Source: CAVUCH01 sp963763095 | GTDB taxonomy: Bacteria > Acidobacteriota > Vicinamibacteria > Vicinamibacterales > JAENWD01 | NCBI GenBank assembly: GCA_963763095.1 | Contig: CAVXNR010000028.1 | Location: 1 to 64,000, forward strand | Direction of reading: 5' to 3' | DNA: 64,000 bases | Part shown: in pieces, positions 1 to 9,371 of the stretch | How positions within the stretch are numbered: the first letter of the stretch is position 1 | Layout of the letters: every line of letters starts with the position of its first letter | Translations under genes and position numbers: made by a program | The notes under the pieces: generated by a model | Database searches by the model: none | Seen by the model: only the letters and a program-made list of their open reading frames with translations | Told to the model about the DNA's origin: nothing

Positions 1-41
1 GTCCGAACACGGCCGGTCGTGTCCGACGGGCACGAGCTTCC

Positions 42-3000
42 TCAGAATTCGAAGCGTGCGACGAGCTGGAGCTGCCGTGCGGGGTACGCTGACAGACTCT
101 GCCCAAAGGTCGGGCGATCGACGAAGCTGTCCGGCAACCCGAAATTCGATCGGTTGAGCGCGTTGTAGACCTCGAGGCGCGCCTCGACGCGGCGCTCACC
201 GCCGGCTCTGAACAGCCGCGCGACAGACGCATCGAGGCTGGCGAAGGCCGGTCCGATCAGGATGTTGCGTCCCGCGTTGCCGAACGTGTAGGGCTCCGCG
301 ATCACAAACGCGCGACCGCCATACCGGACGGCGTCAGGCGGCACTGACGCGGGATCCACTTCGTTCGGCCGGTCGTAGCCGAACGAGCCGCCGACATTGC
401 CAGTGTTGCTGTTATCGAATCCGACCCGCGGCGTGAAGGGCCGGCCCGACTGCACGGCGAGAATGGCGCTCACCTGCCACCCGCGCGCCCACCAGGGGCC
501 CTGCTCCGGCAGCACCCACACCGCCGCCGCCGCGACCCGGTGCCGTACGTCGTAGTCCGAGAGCCCGCGCTCAGCCTCGGGATTGCTGCCCTGCTGCGGC
601 GTGTTGTCGTTCCCATCGCTCGGCAGGAATGCCGAGGCATCGTCGATCGACTTGGACCACGTGTATGCCGCGCGCAGGGACAACCCGCGTGCATGCTGCC
701 GTTCGGCACGGAGCTGCAGGCCGTGGTATGACGAGGCGGCGGCCGACTCGACCAGCAGGATGTCGCCATATCCGGCAATGGGTCGGCGCGCGTCGAGCGA
801 GCCCGGTCCGGGCACCGGCTGGTTGATGTTGCGGCGGCGCACCAGGTGCTCGCCGTGCGACCCGACGTATCGTGCCCCCAGGTCGATCCCGCGCACGCGC
901 GCATCCAGCCCGAAGCTGCCCTGGCCGGTCATCGCGGTCCGGAAGTCAGGCTGCACCGTGTTGACCGACGGTAACGGCCGGAAACCCTCGCCCGCAGGAA
1001 AGGGGTTCTCGAGCAACAACGGCTCGGGCGCCGGAAAGAACACCTCCAGGTCGAAGTACGGAGGGTTGAAGTAGAGCGCCGAGTTCTCGATCAGCGTGCC
1101 GCTGTCGTAATAGAGTCCGTATCCGCCACGGATCGTGAGGTCGAGCGGCGAGGGGACTCTCCAGCTCGCACCCACCCGAGGCGCGAGGTTGTTGCGATCG
1201 GTCTGCACGCCGGAGCGGGGCACCCCGTTCTCGCCCACGGGCACCAGCGCCAGGCTCTGGAAATCGAAGATGCGCATGCGGTCGGCCGCATCCACGGGTG
1301 GTTCGTTCAGCTCGTATCGCAGCCCCGCATTGATGGTGAGCGAGGATGCGGGACGCCAGTCGTGCTGTGCGAAGACGTTCCAGGCGGTCGTCCGCAGCGC
1401 CTGCGGGTTGTCGTTGTGGGCGAGCAGCGTGAGAGACGGCAGGCCGAGCAGGAGGTCCCCAAAGGCGCTGCCGGTGTATCCGCCGCTGAAGGTGATCTGA
1501 CCTCGCGCGAAGAGATGGTTGTAGCCGTCCGACCGGTAGTGCCGCACCTCTCCGCCCAGCTTCAGGTGGTGGCGGCCGCGATCGATGCTTATGCTGTCGC
1601 TCAGGTGCAGCGTGTGCGTCCGCCGTGACACCGGAAGATTGGGGTCGTCGCCGAGCGTCTCGAATCCCGCCAGCACGAACGTCGGGTACCCACTGTCCGT
1701 CGACGGCAGGGAGGGCCCGGCGATCCCCAGATCCTCGAAGCCGTCGCTGCCGCGCGCGAGGGGCGCGTTCTCCCTCCGAAGCCGGTTCCAGCCGAAGCGG
1801 ACCTCGTTGAAGATGCCGCGTGGCAGCACCTGTGAGAGGCCAGCCGCCGCGTTGTGTCCGACGTCCAGCACGGACGTGCCAAACCCCGGCACGTTGCGCC
1901 CGCGTGCCGGGAACGGCTGCTCACGATCGTCGGCTGCCAGGCTATAGCGAAGGAAGAACGGGTTCTCACGCCACAGGTGGTGATCCGTCTTGAGCGTCAC
2001 CTGAAGGCCGTCACGGGAACCCTTGGGCGAGGACGCGAGGTTCTGCCCCGCGGATGCGCGGTTCGGCTCGGGATACAACGCGGCGACACTCACGCCCGCT
2101 GGGTCGAGGCGATCGGCAGGAATCCGATTGCCCGCGAACGGGGCTCCCGTCAGCGGGTCGCGCAGCACGAAGCCGCTGGCACTGAAGTCGCCCGCGCGCT
2201 CCTCAAGCGTGGGCACGTGGCTCACACGCGTCTCGGCGGCCCGGGTCCACAGGCCTTCGACACTGAGGAAATAGAAGCTGGGGAGCCGAACGATCGGCCC
2301 GCCCGCGGTGCCGCCGAACTGGTGCCTGCGGAACAGCGGCCGCCGGCTCACCGGGCGGGTCGAACACCCCCTGGGCATCGAGCGCTTCGGTACGCCAGTA
2401 CTCGAACAGCGAACCCCGTGCCCGGCTTCCCCCGGATCTGGTGACAACGTTCACCTGCGCGCCGCTGTTGCGTCCGTACTCGGCGTCGTACGTGTTCTGG
2501 ACGAGCGTGAACTCCTGCACGGCATCGAGGCTCGGCGTGGCCACGAGCCGGTTGAGGAACAGATCGTTGTTGTCGACACCGTCGAGCAGGAAGTTGTTCG
2601 CGGCCTCGCGCGCGCCCGATGCGTTCACGCCGGCGTTCGCCTGCGTCGACAACCGCGACCCGGGTGCAGGTGTCGCCGCGCCCGGCGACTGGTAGGTGAA
2701 CTGGAGAAAGTCGCGGTTCTCGACGGGCATCATCACGAGCAGCCGTCCCTCGAACGACTCGCCGAGCGTGCTGCCGCCCGCTCGCAGCCGGCCGGCGTCG
2801 GCACTCACGATGACTGACTCTTCGAACGCGCCCACGATGAGCACGAGGTCGAGGTTGCCCTTCCCACCCGCCTCGAGGCGCAAGTCCTTGACGACGTCCT
2901 TCTTGAACCCGGTGAGGCTGGCGGTCGCCGTGTAGTGGCCTGCCGGCAGGAGCGCGACGATCGCCGTGCCCGCATCCGTGGTGGTCGTGACGCGCTCTAC

Positions 3001-3246
3001 CGCAGTGGCCTGGTTCACGAGGCGGACTTCAACCCCGGGCAGCAGGGCGCCCGCCGAATCCCGAGCTTCGACGATGAGGGTCGCCGTTGCCGTCTGCGCC
3101 GCGGCAGGCATGGTGCACGACGTGAGCGCGGCGATGAGAGCGACGGTTCGCCAGAGGACGACCGTCGTGCGGCGGATTGCGACAGGTGTGCGGCGGCGGC
3201 AGTGCAGTTCCGGCGGACGGACCCGATTCCGGAGAACGATGGACAT
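42..3246 (-). pseudogene. TonB-dependent receptor, Oar-like, with carboxypeptidase-regulatory domain; one frameshift
   Basis: An outer-membrane receptor of the Oar/TonB-dependent type expanded in Acidobacteriota, expected to import an oligosaccharide, peptide or similar ligand using TonB energy. The reading starts at an ATG at 3246 with a signal peptide (LIAALTSC...PAAAQ). A carboxypeptidase-regulatory Ig-like domain follows (LIVEARDSAGALLPGVEV), then a plug with LLDGVDNNDLFLN and GRNSGAQVNVVTRSG. At about 2340-2370 the frame changes. The N-terminal part reads to VFDPPGEP, and the barrel resumes one base out with LFRRHQFGGTAGGPIVR and continues about 770 residues to the TGA at 42, ending in an aromatic F (RFEF), as outer-membrane barrels do. 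Both halves are conserved, so either a sequencing indel or a very recent mutation explains the break. The substrate cannot be told from sequence. Confidence 0.85.
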
Positions 3247-3408
3247 GCGACGTCGATCATTGTACCAACTCGCTCGGGACGAGAGCGACGCACGGTGGCG
3301 GCTCGCCCCCAAGGTCAGCGGAGAGGATCGTTCGAGCACGGGTGAGCGCCCGAGGGCGTCGTCGAATCGGGAACAGACTCCCGAACCAGGATTCCTTACA
3401 CTGTGCCC

Positions 3409-4377
3409 ATGCGCCTGACGTTCACGTGCCTGCTGTTCACCCTGTTCCTGTCGCTTCCGGAGCCAGCGTCGGCCTGGAATGCGACCGGCCACCAGCTCGT
3501 GGCGCGTATCGCGTGGAACGCGATGACGCCGGCCGTGCGGCAGCGGGTGATCGCGCTGCTCGAAGCCGCCCCCAGCGATGCGTGCCTCCGCGAGCTGCTG
3601 CCAGCCGACGCGCGTCCGCTCGCCGCGCGCCGACGCGAGTTCTTCCTGGACGCGAGCACGTGGGCCGACATCGTGCGCCCTGGAGAGAACGACACGCGCC
3701 CCTGCACGCGGTTCAACAGGCCCGAGTGGCATTACATCAACTACTTCTGGCAGGGCGTCTCCGGTGCGACCGGCACCGATCGCCCGACAGATCGTCCGGA
3801 TCTCACGCCCCCCACCAGCAACGTCGTCGCGCAGCTCCCGCTGCTGAGGGCGTTTGCGGCCTGCGCGACGCCCCAATGCGGCACCACGACCGCCGACCGC
3901 GCTACCGCGCTCGCGTGGATTCTGCACCTGGTCGGCGACATGCACCAGCCGCTGCACACGGAGGCCCGCATCACATCGCAGCCCAACGAGCAGAAGGGCG
4001 ATCAGGGCGGGAACCTGTTCGTGCTCCAGACCGGGCCACCGTCGCTCAGGCTTCACGGCTATTGGGACAGCATCGTCGATCGCTCTGTGCCGAGGCCGGA
4101 CAACGAGTCGCAGCCGGCGTACGTCGGGCGGGTTGCCGCAAGCGTCACGAGGAAGTACCCGCGCGCCGCGGTTCTCGCACGACTCCGGCCGGGAGACTTC
4201 GAGGCGTGGGCACTGGAAGGGTTCGATACCGCGAAGTCGGTCTACCCGGCTACGCTGAAGCGCGGCGAACTGCCAGGAGAGGAGTACCGGGTCCAGGCCT
4301 TCGAAATCGCCGAACGGGCGATGGCCCTCGCCGGGTACCGGCTGGCGGATCTCCTGAACAGCATGTTCGGGACCTGA
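3409..4377 (+). CDS. S1/P1-type zinc nuclease, secreted
   Basis: A member of the S1/P1 nuclease family, trinuclear-zinc enzymes that cleave single-stranded DNA or RNA outside the cytoplasm. The ATG at 3409 gives a clean signal peptide ending PASA, so the mature protein starts with Trp. In this family the N-terminal Trp is itself a zinc ligand, which supports both start and cleavage site; an alternative GTG lies two codons upstream. Other ligand-bearing motifs are visible: NATGHQLVARIAW near the mature N-terminus, WHYINYFW, and HLVGDMHQPLHTE followed by DQGGNLF. The length of about 323 residues fits the family. It stands alone, divergent from the TonB receptor, and probably scavenges nucleotides or phosphate. 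Confidence 0.9.
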   Translation: MRLTFTCLLFTLFLSLPEPASAWNATGHQLVARIAWNAMTPAVRQRVIALLEAAPSDACLRELLPADARPLAARRREFFLDASTWADIVRPGENDTRPCTRFNRPEWHYINYFWQGVSGATGTDRPTDRPDLTPPTSNVVAQLPLLRAFAACATPQCGTTTADRATALAWILHLVGDMHQPLHTEARITSQPNEQKGDQGGNLFVLQTGPPSLRLHGYWDSIVDRSVPRPDNESQPAYVGRVAASVTRKYPRAAVLARLRPGDFEAWALEGFDTAKSVYPATLKRGELPGEEYRVQAFEIAERAMALAGYRLADLLNSMFGT

Positions 4378-4452
4378 CAGGGCGGGGCACAGGCCATCCC
4401 GTGTCTGGCCGCCGCGAGCGATCGCATCGTCTTTTTTGCCCGTATCATGGTG

Positions 4453-4477
4453 CCGCACGACGCATGGCATCGTGCGG
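4453..4477. other. Hairpin between nuclease and DUF1080 genes
   Basis: A perfect 8-bp inverted repeat, CCGCACGA / TCGTGCGG, separated by 9 nt, lies 75 bp after the nuclease stop. No clear U-run follows it, though a T-run (4430-4435) precedes it. It may be a transcript end or a leader structure for the next gene. Confidence 0.35.
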
Positions 4478-4581
4478 GGCCGCCGGTGTCCACGGGGTCG
4501 ACGCACGATCGCTGGCGTACAAAGAGGCTGCCGGCCGTCGCCTGCCGCCTGTAGCAGACCACCTGTCATCAAAGGGATCCC

Positions 4582-5376
4582 ATGTCACTGAACCGAGCCG
4601 TCACGCGCGCGACCGTCACCGGGGGTGTCCTCATTGCCGCCGGCGTATTCGTTCTGGCACAGCAGCCTGCCGCCCCTCCGGCAGCCCCACCCCCCCGCGA
4701 CCCGCACGCGAACGAGGTGCCCGCGCCGAAGAACCCGCCGCGGGTGGTCATGGCCGGCGCCACGGTGGGTGCCCCGCCTGCCGACGCCATCGTCCTCTTC
4801 GATGGGACCGATCTGTCGAAATGGGAGAAGGAAAAGGGTGGCGGTCCCGCTGAGTGGACGGTCGCCGACGGAGCCATGGTCGTGAAGCCGAAGACTGGCG
4901 GCATCCGCACGAAGCAGGGATTCGGTGACGTGCAGCTGCACATCGAATGGGCCGCGCCGTCGCCGCCACGTGGCTCAGGGCAGGACCGCGGGAACAGCGG
5001 TGTGTTTTTTCAGAGCACGTACGAAGTGCAGGTGCTCGACTCATTCGAGAACGAGACCTACTGGCACGGGTCGGCGGGCTCGGTCTACAAGCAGTACGCC
5101 CCCCTCGTCAATGTGAGCCGCAAGCCTGGAGAGTGGCAGGTGTACGACATCGTCTATCACGCGCCGGCGTTCAATGCGGACGGCCGGGTGATCAAGCGCG
5201 CGACGTTCACCGTATTTCACAACGGCGTCCTGGTCCAGGATCACGTCGAGGTAATGGGCGTGACGACGAACGAGGGGCCGCCGTACTACAAGGCGCACGC
5301 GGACAAGCTGCCGCTGTCGCTGCAGGACCACGACCACACGGTGCGGTACCGCAATATCTGGGTGCGCGAACTCTAG
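4582..5376 (+). CDS. DUF1080 (3-keto-disaccharide hydrolase-like) exported protein
   Basis: A secreted concanavalin-like lectin/glucanase-fold protein of the DUF1080 family. Some characterised members hydrolyse 3-keto-glycosides; many others are uncharacterised. An uncleaved or cleaved signal segment (VTGGVLIAAGVFVLAQQ) is followed by a Pro/Ala-rich linker. The DUF1080 core then shows IVLFDGTDLSKWE, DVQLHIEWAAPS, RGNSGVFFQ and YEVQVLDSFEN, ending RYRNIWVREL, the usual terminal strand. The gene follows the nuclease by about 200 bp and has an AAGGGA ribosome site. Such proteins are abundant in Acidobacteriota and Planctomycetota polysaccharide degraders. The exact substrate is unknown. Confidence 0.85.
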   Translation: MSLNRAVTRATVTGGVLIAAGVFVLAQQPAAPPAAPPPRDPHANEVPAPKNPPRVVMAGATVGAPPADAIVLFDGTDLSKWEKEKGGGPAEWTVADGAMVVKPKTGGIRTKQGFGDVQLHIEWAAPSPPRGSGQDRGNSGVFFQSTYEVQVLDSFENETYWHGSAGSVYKQYAPLVNVSRKPGEWQVYDIVYHAPAFNADGRVIKRATFTVFHNGVLVQDHVEVMGVTTNEGPPYYKAHADKLPLSLQDHDHTVRYRNIWVREL

Positions 5377-5410
5377 ACCAGTGCTCCCTTGTGGTGTCAC
5401 CGCACCGCTG

Positions 5411-5476
5411 ATGTGGGGCAGGGCTTCAGCCCTGCAAATCGGTGCGCTCTAGCAGGCCTGAAGGCCTGCCCCACAT
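5411..5476. repeat. Dispersed palindromic repeat, family A (copy 1, paired arms)
   Basis: Two inverted arms, each with its own small hairpin, lie between the DUF1080 gene and the MFS gene. The left arm reads ATGTGGGGCAGGGCTTCAGC and the right arm ends GGCCTGCCCCACAT. The right arm has a different inner stem (AGGCCT-GAA-GGCCT), yet it still pairs with itself. Related copies occur near 23288, 26828, 33505 and 54934. Confidence 0.85.
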
Positions 5477-5516
5477 GACTACTACACAAGTGAATCGCGT
5501 GTTTAGTGCTTCGACG

Positions 5517-5545
5517 GCCCGGGGCTGACGCGAGCGGCCCCGGGT
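5517..5545. repeat. GCCCGGGGC hairpin, family D (copy 1), possible bidirectional terminator
   Basis: An inverted repeat GCCCGGGGC / GCCCCGGGT with an 11-nt loop (TGACGCGAGCG). It lies just downstream of the minus-strand MFS gene and beyond the plus-strand DUF1080 gene, that is, in a convergent interval. The same stem recurs at 54155-54178 and 55393-55422, and the loop resembles that of the 55393 copy. Confidence 0.6.
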
Positions 5546-5550
5546 CACTT

Positions 5551-6846
5551 CTAGACCGGAGGCTCGGTCCTCACCTCTACGGCGTCCGGATCCGTGCCCA
5601 CCGCTGCAGGCTCGACGAGCAGACCCACCTTGTCGGCCCACAGCCAGTAGACAGCCGTCATCGAGCTCAGGACGCCGGACCAGGCGCCAATCGTGCGGGC
5701 GCTCACGTGCTGCGACGCGAGCCCTGCACCCAGCATCGACAGCATCATCGTCGCCCACACGAGCGACTCGTTGGTCGAGAACACGCGTCCGCGGAAGCTG
5801 TCGGCGACGTGGCGCAGCAGGAGCGTGGTGTTGAGCACCGAGCTCACCGCGACCGCCGCCCGCGACAGGCCGATGAACACGAGCGCCCATCCGAACGATT
5901 CCATCTGGCTGAATACGATGTACGCCGCTCCGTGGACCAGGTAGCAGACCGCGACGAGGCGCTTGTACGTAGGGAACGCGATCCGCGGCCCGATCTGGTG
6001 GGCGACCATGCCACCGACGATGAGGCCGATTCCCGCGCAGCCCCACAGCACGCCAATGCCGGCGGGCCCGCGATCGAAGACCACCTCCCCGAATAACGTG
6101 AAGAGGATCTGCGCGGCCCCGCCGCCGGAGGCCCAGCCGATCCCGAGCAGGGCGATGGCCATGATGAGCGGCTGTTGCCGCATGTAGCGCAGGCCCTCGA
6201 CGTACTCGTGCCACGGCCGCGCGATCCCGGTGCCCGCAAGCGGCGCCACCGACGCGCGAAAGCCTCCTTCGGGAGCGCGGAGGCGCGAGATCGCCCATGC
6301 GGAGAAGAGGAACGACACGCTGTTGATCACGAATGCGGCCGTGTAGCCGAGCGTAGCGGCGCTGATCCCGGCAGCCATCGTGCCAACCGTCAACGTCACC
6401 CATTGCGTGGTCTGCGTCAGGGCATTGGCCGTATGGAGCTCGTCGCTGCTGGCGATCCGCGGCAGGATGGCCGCGCGCCCACTGGTGAAGAAGGGCGAAG
6501 CGAACATCAGCAGGCCGCTCAGCACCAGCAGCAGCCATGTGCGCGGCGCGTGCACGGCCGCGATGAACCCCAGCGCCACGACCGCACGCACGAGATCGCT
6601 GGCGATCATGATCTGGCGCCGATCGACACGGTCGAGCAACACGCCCGCCACCGGTCCGGCGAGGATCGCGGGCACCGCACGCGCGAGCATGACGCCGCTG
6701 ACGATCAGGCCGGACCCGGTCGTCTGCATGACCAGGCTGAACACTGCGATGTTGTTGAAGTGGTCGCCGATCTCGCTGACGACCTGCCCGGTCCACGCGT
6801 AGCGATAATTGCGGTTGGACCTGAGGAGCTGAGAGAACGCGGACAA
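5551..6846 (-). CDS. MFS transporter, EntS/MFS_3-like exporter
   Basis: A 431-residue major facilitator protein with about twelve hydrophobic segments. The N-terminus (NRNYRYAWTGQVVSEIGDHFNNIAVFSLVMQ) and the loop GPVAGVLLDRVDRRQIM, the MFS motif-A region, resemble the EntS/MFS_3 group of siderophore and drug exporters. A second motif-A-like region lies after the central loop, around MVAHQIGPRIAFPTYKRL. The start is a TTG at 6846. An in-frame TGA lies only a few codons upstream, and no strong ribosome site is seen, so the start is the weakest part of the call. Neighbours give no substrate clue. Confidence 0.8.
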   Translation of the reverse strand: MSAFSQLLRSNRNYRYAWTGQVVSEIGDHFNNIAVFSLVMQTTGSGLIVSGVMLARAVPAILAGPVAGVLLDRVDRRQIMIASDLVRAVVALGFIAAVHAPRTWLLLVLSGLLMFASPFFTSGRAAILPRIASSDELHTANALTQTTQWVTLTVGTMAAGISAATLGYTAAFVINSVSFLFSAWAISRLRAPEGGFRASVAPLAGTGIARPWHEYVEGLRYMRQQPLIMAIALLGIGWASGGGAAQILFTLFGEVVFDRGPAGIGVLWGCAGIGLIVGGMVAHQIGPRIAFPTYKRLVAVCYLVHGAAYIVFSQMESFGWALVFIGLSRAAVAVSSVLNTTLLLRHVADSFRGRVFSTNESLVWATMMLSMLGAGLASQHVSARTIGAWSGVLSSMTAVYWLWADKVGLLVEPAAVGTDPDAVEVRTEPPV

Positions 6847-6880
6847 CGGTTCGGGCGATCAGGGCACTACGGCGAGGCGC

Positions 6881-7390
6881 TCATTGCGGCGCCGCGACGC
6901 CGGCAAAGAACGCCCGCGCATGCCACGAGTCCCGCGCCGGCACCTCCCACTTGCCGCCCTCGAGCTCGGCCACGCGGGACAGCGTGTTATTGAACACGAT
7001 CGTCTCGGGTGCCACCTCGCCGCGACGCGCCCTCTCCGCAAACGCGGCACGGTCCAGCCGCACGATCTGATCGCCGGCTCGGTAGAGCACCGGCCCGTGG
7101 TTGACGAGCTCGGCGCCGATCTGCCCCTCCAGCGCCGCCAGCACCCGGGTCATGGCGTCGATCGAGCAGCCAGACGCACCGGCGTTCGACTCGTCGACCG
7201 CCACGAACAGGAAGCGTTCGTACCGGAGATCCCGGGCCGCGGCCAGCGGCGCGCCGTGTGCAGCCCAGTGCTCGAGGAATTCGTCGACGACGGCAAGCAG
7301 CGACTCCTGCTCCCTGTCGGACAACGGCCGTTCGGCCGCGAAGATCCAGAGACGGGCATCGGGAGGCATCTCGGTGAATGGAACGCGCAT
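6881..7390 (-). CDS. Conserved hypothetical protein (169 aa)
   Basis: A soluble protein with no signal peptide or membrane segment. It resembles small conserved proteins often loosely labelled 'ABC transporter ATPase' in Bacteroidota and Acidobacteriota, but no Walker motif is present and that label is not supported here. Visible blocks are LWIFAAERPLSDREQESLL, YERFLFVAVDES, GCSIDAMTRVL and FNNTLSRVAELEGGKWEVP. The pattern of a Cys-Ser within an otherwise acidic-aromatic protein recurs in that group. The ATG at 7390 has AGGA about 8 nt upstream. Function is unknown. Confidence 0.65.
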   Translation of the reverse strand: MRVPFTEMPPDARLWIFAAERPLSDREQESLLAVVDEFLEHWAAHGAPLAAARDLRYERFLFVAVDESNAGASGCSIDAMTRVLAALEGQIGAELVNHGPVLYRAGDQIVRLDRAAFAERARRGEVAPETIVFNNTLSRVAELEGGKWEVPARDSWHARAFFAGVAAPQ

Positions 7391-7500
7391 TGGTAGATCC
7401 TACCAAACGCGCGGCGTGGCCGTATCCCGCGTGGCCGCAAAACGGTGGCGGCACCCTCGCACCTTCGCACGCGCGACCCCGGCGCACTCCGTCGGCCCCG

Positions 7501-7895
7501 TTATGCGGCCCGACCGTGATCACCAGCTGGGAGTCGATGTCGCTCTCGCCAACCTGCTGGTCGGTAGGAGCGCCACTCACGACTTCCCCTGACTGCTGCT
7601 CGACTTCGATCCGGTATCGGCCCGGCGGCACTTTGATCGTGAACCCGCCAGTGTTGTTGGTGGTCACCTGGTGGCGCGTCCCATCGGCGTTGTTGATGGC
7701 CGTCACGATGCGACCGACGACCGGCGCGCCGTTGCCCGGTGTCTGCAGCTGCCCCGAAATCGTGCCCGCGGCCGTCGGAGGCTTTGGGCCGGCATCGGCC
7801 ACCAGCGTGGCGTGACGACAGGACGTCCCGGCAGTGGAGGCGGCGAAAATCACGAGGAGCACCACAAGGGATCGGGCGAGGCGGAGCTGAGTCAT
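7501..7895 (-). CDS. Carboxypeptidase-regulatory-like exported protein, 3' end uncertain
   Basis: The ATG at 7895 has an excellent ribosome site (GAAGGAGA). A signal segment follows (SLVVLLVIFAASTAGTSC), possibly a weak lipobox. An Ig-like carboxypeptidase-regulatory domain comes next, with TISGQLQTPGNGAPVVG and GGFTIKVPPGRYRIEV. Such domains sit on the cell surface or in the periplasm. The open frame used by the N-terminus runs on to 6987 across the next gene with non-protein-like composition. A one-base change near 7510 would stop it at 7501 (ending ...GRAA), giving about 130 residues. I take the shorter end as more likely, with a frame break near 7510. Confidence 0.55.
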
Positions 7896-8031
7896 CACGT
7901 CTCCTTCGCAGAGAGAGCGACAACCCTGCCGTGCAAGCACAGCGCCAGCCTTTGCACGTGGCGCGACGCAGCGTGCTTGCCGAGCTTCGGTGCGGCGCGA
8001 TACAGTCGCAGCGCATGATCAGGAGGTACTC

Positions 8032-8385
8032 GTGATCGCGGTCGTCTGGCAATTCGAGGTGCGTGAAGGCAAAGAGGACGAGTTCGAGCGGTTCTATGGG
8101 GCCGACGGCGCCTGGACCGGCCATCAGCCGCCGCAGCCGGTCATTCCTCGGCAGCTCCTTCTTGAGGGATCTGGCGCAGCCGGAACGGTACCTGGTGGTG
8201 GAGTACCTGGAGCGAGATGGTGGTGTACGAGCGGCACCACGCCGATTTTGCCGACGAGGTCGCCGAGCTCGAGCAGCAGCGGGCTGACGCTCGTCAGCGT
8301 CATGAAACCGCTCGGACTGTTCAATGCCCTCAACGTGCCGGCTCGCTCGGGGCCGACGTGGTCGCGGCGAACGGGGCGGGAGTGA
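8032..8385 (+). pseudogene. Antibiotic-biosynthesis monooxygenase (ABM)-like protein, about three frameshifts
   Basis: A small ABM-fold protein read across three frames. A GTG at 8032 with a perfect AGGAGG 7 nt upstream gives VIAVVWQFEVREGKEDEFERFYG. The frame then shifts to RSFLGSSFLRDLAQPERYLVVEY (about 8115-8205), then to WSEMVVYERHHADFADEVAELEQQ, and finally back to GLFNALNVPARSG before a stop at 8385. At 8205-8212 the change looks like one extra C before the TGG of WSEM. ABM proteins are dimeric heme- or quinol-type oxygenases or simple small-molecule binders. The order and spacing of the pieces make one original gene certain; whether it is broken in the cell is not. Confidence 0.7.
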
Positions 8386-8388
8386 GCG

Positions 8389-9357
8389 TCACTGTCTGGT
8401 GTGCCACCCCCAGGCGTGCTCGATGATGGTCCGCAGATCCGGGTACTGCGGCGTCCAGCCGAGCACGTCCTTCGCGCGCCGCGCGTCTGCAACGAGCTGG
8501 GGCGGATCGCCGGCCCGCCGGGGTGAGATCGTGCTCGGCACCGGGGATCCCCCTACCTGTTCCACGGTCTGAATCACCTCGCGCACAGAGTGGCCGTGCC
8601 CTGTGCCCAGGTTGATGGCCGTGCTCGGGCCGCCTCCCGCCAGATAGGCCAGCGCCTGGACATGGGCGTCCGCCAGGTCCATGACGTGGATGTAGTCGCG
8701 TATGGCGGTGCCATCTGGCGTCGGGTAATCGCTCCCGAACACGCCGACCGGCGGGCGCCTGCCCAGCGCCGCCTCGATCACCAGGGGGATCAGGTGTGTC
8801 TCGGGGTCGTGATCTTCGCCGACCGCCCCGTCCGGATCCGCGCCGGACGCGTTGAAGTAGCGCAGCGCGACCGACCGCAGGTCGTAGGCCTTGCCGTACC
8901 AGTGCAGGATGCGCTCGACGAATAGCTTCGACTCGCCGTAGGGGTTCACAGGCGCCTGGGGGTGCGACTCATCGATCGGGATCCGCTGCGGATCCCCGTA
9001 CGTGGCGCACGTGGACGAGAACACGATGCGTGTCACGCCGCGCGCCACCATCGTGTCGAGCAGGTTCAGCGTGTTGAAGGTGTTGTTGCGGAAGTACTTG
9101 CTCGGGTCGGTCATCGACTCGCCGACATACGCGTTCGCCGCAAAGTGGATCACCGCGTCGATGGGATGGCGGTCGAAGACGCCGCGCAGGAACGCCACGT
9201 CCGCCAGATCGCCCTTCTCGAAGGGCCCCCACTGCACGGCCCACGTATGCCCGTACAGCAGGCTGTCGAGGACGATCGGCTCGTGGCCGGCCGCTTTCAA
9301 TCGTTTCGCCGTATGGCTGCCGATGTAGCCGGCGCCGCCGGTAACGAGCACTCTCAT
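8389..9357 (-). CDS. galE: UDP-glucose 4-epimerase
   Basis: This enzyme interconverts UDP-galactose and UDP-glucose in the cytoplasm, the last step of the Leloir route. It is a 322-residue extended SDR protein. The NAD-binding GGAGYIGSH lies at residues 7-15, with HFAANAYVGES at about 70-80. The catalytic SSTCATYGDP and YGES K (Tyr-x3-Lys) lie at about 115-150, RYFNASGADPDG at about 170, and RDYIHVMDLADAH in the substrate domain. It is the last gene of the operon galT, IMPase, sugar kinase, galE, starting 54 bp after the kinase stop, and it converges with the broken ABM gene. Confidence 0.95.
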   Translation of the reverse strand: MRVLVTGGAGYIGSHTAKRLKAAGHEPIVLDSLLYGHTWAVQWGPFEKGDLADVAFLRGVFDRHPIDAVIHFAANAYVGESMTDPSKYFRNNTFNTLNLLDTMVARGVTRIVFSSTCATYGDPQRIPIDESHPQAPVNPYGESKLFVERILHWYGKAYDLRSVALRYFNASGADPDGAVGEDHDPETHLIPLVIEAALGRRPPVGVFGSDYPTPDGTAIRDYIHVMDLADAHVQALAYLAGGGPSTAINLGTGHGHSVREVIQTVEQVGGSPVPSTISPRRAGDPPQLVADARRAKDVLGWTPQYPDLRTIIEHAWGWHTRQ

Positions 9358-9371
9358 GCGATCGATCCTCT

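Noticed and set aside
3247..4572. N-terminal extension of the TonB receptor frame into the nuclease region
   Set aside because: The minus-strand frame stays open to 4572, but this part is antisense to the S1/P1 nuclease and lacks protein character; the ATG at 3246 precedes a good signal peptide.
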